DNA from: CAXTTV01 sp964247295
GTDB lineage: Bacteria > Chloroflexota > Ktedonobacteria > Ktedonobacterales > Ktedonobacteraceae
Direction: 5' to 3'
Length of the DNA: 6,849 nucleotides
Assembly: GCA_964247295.1 (NCBI GenBank)
Contig: CAXTTV010000234.1
Span: 1-6,849 of the forward strand
In this document: piece after piece, positions 5,800 to 6,849 of the stretch
How positions within the stretch are numbered: position 1 is the first letter of the stretch
Layout of the letters: the number at the start of each line of letters is the position of its first letter
Notes under the pieces: model-generated
Told to the model about the DNA's origin: nothing
Databases searched by the model: none
What the model saw: the letters and a program-made list of their open reading frames with translations, nothing else
Position numbers and translations under genes: made by a program

Positions 5800-6654
5800 A
5801 TGGCAAGTACAGTCGTAGCCGGGCGCAGTCTACCAGCAACTCGCAAACGCTTTCGAGGTCTGACTCTCACCATACAAGCCTTAAAAAACGCCGCCGCTCC
5901 GCTTGGAGGAGGCAGCTTTTACGCGCTCATCATTCCATTGTTTGTAGGCTTCATCTATCCAGGTCTGAAAGGGATAAGTCTGGATGCCTATCTTTCTACC
6001 AGCGCCCTGACGGGCATCCTGGGAACAAGTGTAAAACACGTTCCTGGCTTTGTAGGATTTCTCGGCATCGAGACCTATAGCTCGATCTATGGGCTGCTAT
6101 TTGGCGGCATTCTCGCCTATATTGGCGGCGCGGCGATCCCCGCTACCATCGAAGACGGCACCCTGGATCTGGCACTCTCCCGCCCGATCAGTCGAGGAAG
6201 ATACTATATAGAGTTTGGCCTGGCCGCTGTGCTGGGCATCATCCTGATCAGCCTGGTCACTATATTGGGAGTCTGGCTTTCCACATTTCTGGTCAAAGAT
6301 GCCAATGTAGATTGGCAGTGGCTTTGGCTCACACAATGGAGTCAGACTAGTTTTATGGCGATTGCCCTGGGCTTTGGAATGCTCTGTGGGGCCAGCCTTA
6401 ATAGCAGCAAAGCAGCCGGCTGGACCGGAGTGGGCGTCCTCATCCTGGCTTATCTGCTGAACACCTTTGGCGGGGTTGCCGAGAACCTGAACTGGATGCG
6501 CAAAATCACCCCATTCTATTACGCGAATGGGTTGGACACCCTGTTAAAGCACGACCTGACCTGGTGGCACCCGTGGATGCTGATTGGATTGGGCCTGCTG
6601 TTTGGGATCGCTGGGCTGGTCATCTTCCAGCGGCGAGACCTACCGACCACCTAA
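5800..6654 (+). CDS. ABC-2 type transporter permease
   Basis: A 284-residue membrane protein with about six hydrophobic segments, near residues 39-55, 95-115, 139-165, 181-200, 206-226 and 257-277, and a basic cytoplasmic N-terminus (RSLPATRKRFRG). Between segments two and three it has EDGTLDLALSRPISRGRYY, the cytoplasmic motif in ABC-2 permeases that contacts the ATPase. It ends FQRRDLPTT, a typical end for the family, so it appears complete. AAGGGGA (5785-5791) lies eight bases before the ATG. It follows the ATPase gene by 34 bp in the same operon and should form the transmembrane pore, as a homodimer or with a second permease. No clear terminator follows. The exported compound is unknown; a drug, lipid or peptide is equally possible. 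Confidence 0.88.
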   Translation: MASTVVAGRSLPATRKRFRGLTLTIQALKNAAAPLGGGSFYALIIPLFVGFIYPGLKGISLDAYLSTSALTGILGTSVKHVPGFVGFLGIETYSSIYGLLFGGILAYIGGAAIPATIEDGTLDLALSRPISRGRYYIEFGLAAVLGIILISLVTILGVWLSTFLVKDANVDWQWLWLTQWSQTSFMAIALGFGMLCGASLNSSKAAGWTGVGVLILAYLLNTFGGVAENLNWMRKITPFYYANGLDTLLKHDLTWWHPWMLIGLGLLFGIAGLVIFQRRDLPTT

Positions 6655-6660
6655 GGGTAT

Positions 6661-6798
6661 ATGATGGCGTCTCTGTTAGGAAATGGAAGGACGAACTCCG
6701 CAAACGGTGGGCCCGTCGCATCCGACGCTCCGATCCTTGGAACCCTCACGAGCCAAAGCGGCATGGGGCGCTGCGCTCACGCCGCAGCCATTCTGTGA
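6661..6798 (+). CDS. Small 45-codon reading frame of unknown nature after the permease
   Basis: A short frame begins MMASLLGNGRTNSANGGP and ends at TGA 6796-6798. AAGGG (6653-6657), overlapping the permease stop TAA, lies at suitable spacing for ATG 6661 or 6664, so translation coupled to the permease is plausible. The product has no recognisable domain and no membrane segment. Operons of this type often carry a second permease here, but none of the three frames to the window end looks like one. The DNA is much richer in GC (about 68% over 6691-6790) than the operon. It may be a chance frame within a non-coding repeat, or the damaged start of another gene. Confidence 0.25.
   Translation: MMASLLGNGRTNSANGGPVASDAPILGTLTSQSGMGRCAHAAAIL
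6691..6790. other. GC-rich block with small hairpins downstream of the permease
   Basis: GC is about 68% across this 100-bp stretch. It contains two small inverted repeats: CGTCG-CATC-CGACG (6714-6727) and GCTGCG-N7-CGCAGC (6770-6788). No T-run follows, so it is not an intrinsic terminator. It may be part of a dispersed intergenic repeat or the edge of a transferred segment; the sequence alone does not say which. Confidence 0.35.
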
Positions 6799-6849
6799 CC
6801 GAGAAACCCTTCATGGTCATTTGAAGAGCCTTTCCTTGTGCTCCAGGTG

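Noticed and set aside
6564..6824. An 86-codon plus-strand reading frame overlapping the permease end
   Set aside because: It runs out of frame through the conserved end of the permease, and its arginine- and tryptophan-rich composition looks like a shifted reading of GC-rich DNA; no ribosome binding site supports its start.

Overview
The window looks like chromosome from a Chloroflexota bacterium, most likely of the class Ktedonobacteria. The main reason is the sigma-like protein at 511-1212: its C-terminal block (FHCGLKPREVV, then YRLRRNIFERLQRN) resembles a sigma family I associate with Ktedonobacteria, and it is followed by a small zinc-finger protein. Moderate GC (roughly 50%), AAGGAG-type ribosome binding sites and ordinary sigma-A-like promoters fit but do not prove this. 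The lineage comes from remembered family resemblance, not a search.

Layout. The left half is on the minus strand. A sigma-70-like factor (511-1212) is followed by a soluble protein with two HxxxCxxC zinc-binding anti-sigma-type motifs (38-397); they probably form a sigma/anti-sigma operon. Upstream of the sigma gene lies about 430 bp of AT-rich non-coding DNA with several promoter-like motifs, a dyad/palindrome cluster (1331-1352) and a 50-bp-spaced direct repeat. A strong rho-independent terminator (1645-1712) plus a second hairpin (1722-1743) separate this from the next minus-strand gene. That gene is a full-length YyaL/SPATA20-type thioredoxin-domain protein (1762-3892), interrupted only by a 10-N assembly gap (3417-3426) whose length breaks the frame artificially.

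The right half is on the plus strand and diverges from the yyaL-like gene across a 215-bp region. It is a compact export operon: a TetR-family regulator (4108-4848, TTG start), an ABC ATPase (4845-5765, ATGA overlap with tetR) and an ABC-2-type membrane protein (5800-6654). A very good promoter, TTGACT-N17-TATACT, lies at 4015-4043. The simplest reading is a self-regulated exporter: TetR senses a ligand, represses the operon, and the ATPase plus permease expel a hydrophobic or toxic compound. The last ~195 bp are GC-rich and hold a 45-codon reading frame of unknown nature.

Nothing here is clearly a new biological system. The points most worth a second look are the regulatory region of the sigma operon, the tandem zinc-finger anti-sigma candidate, and the GC-rich tail after the permease.
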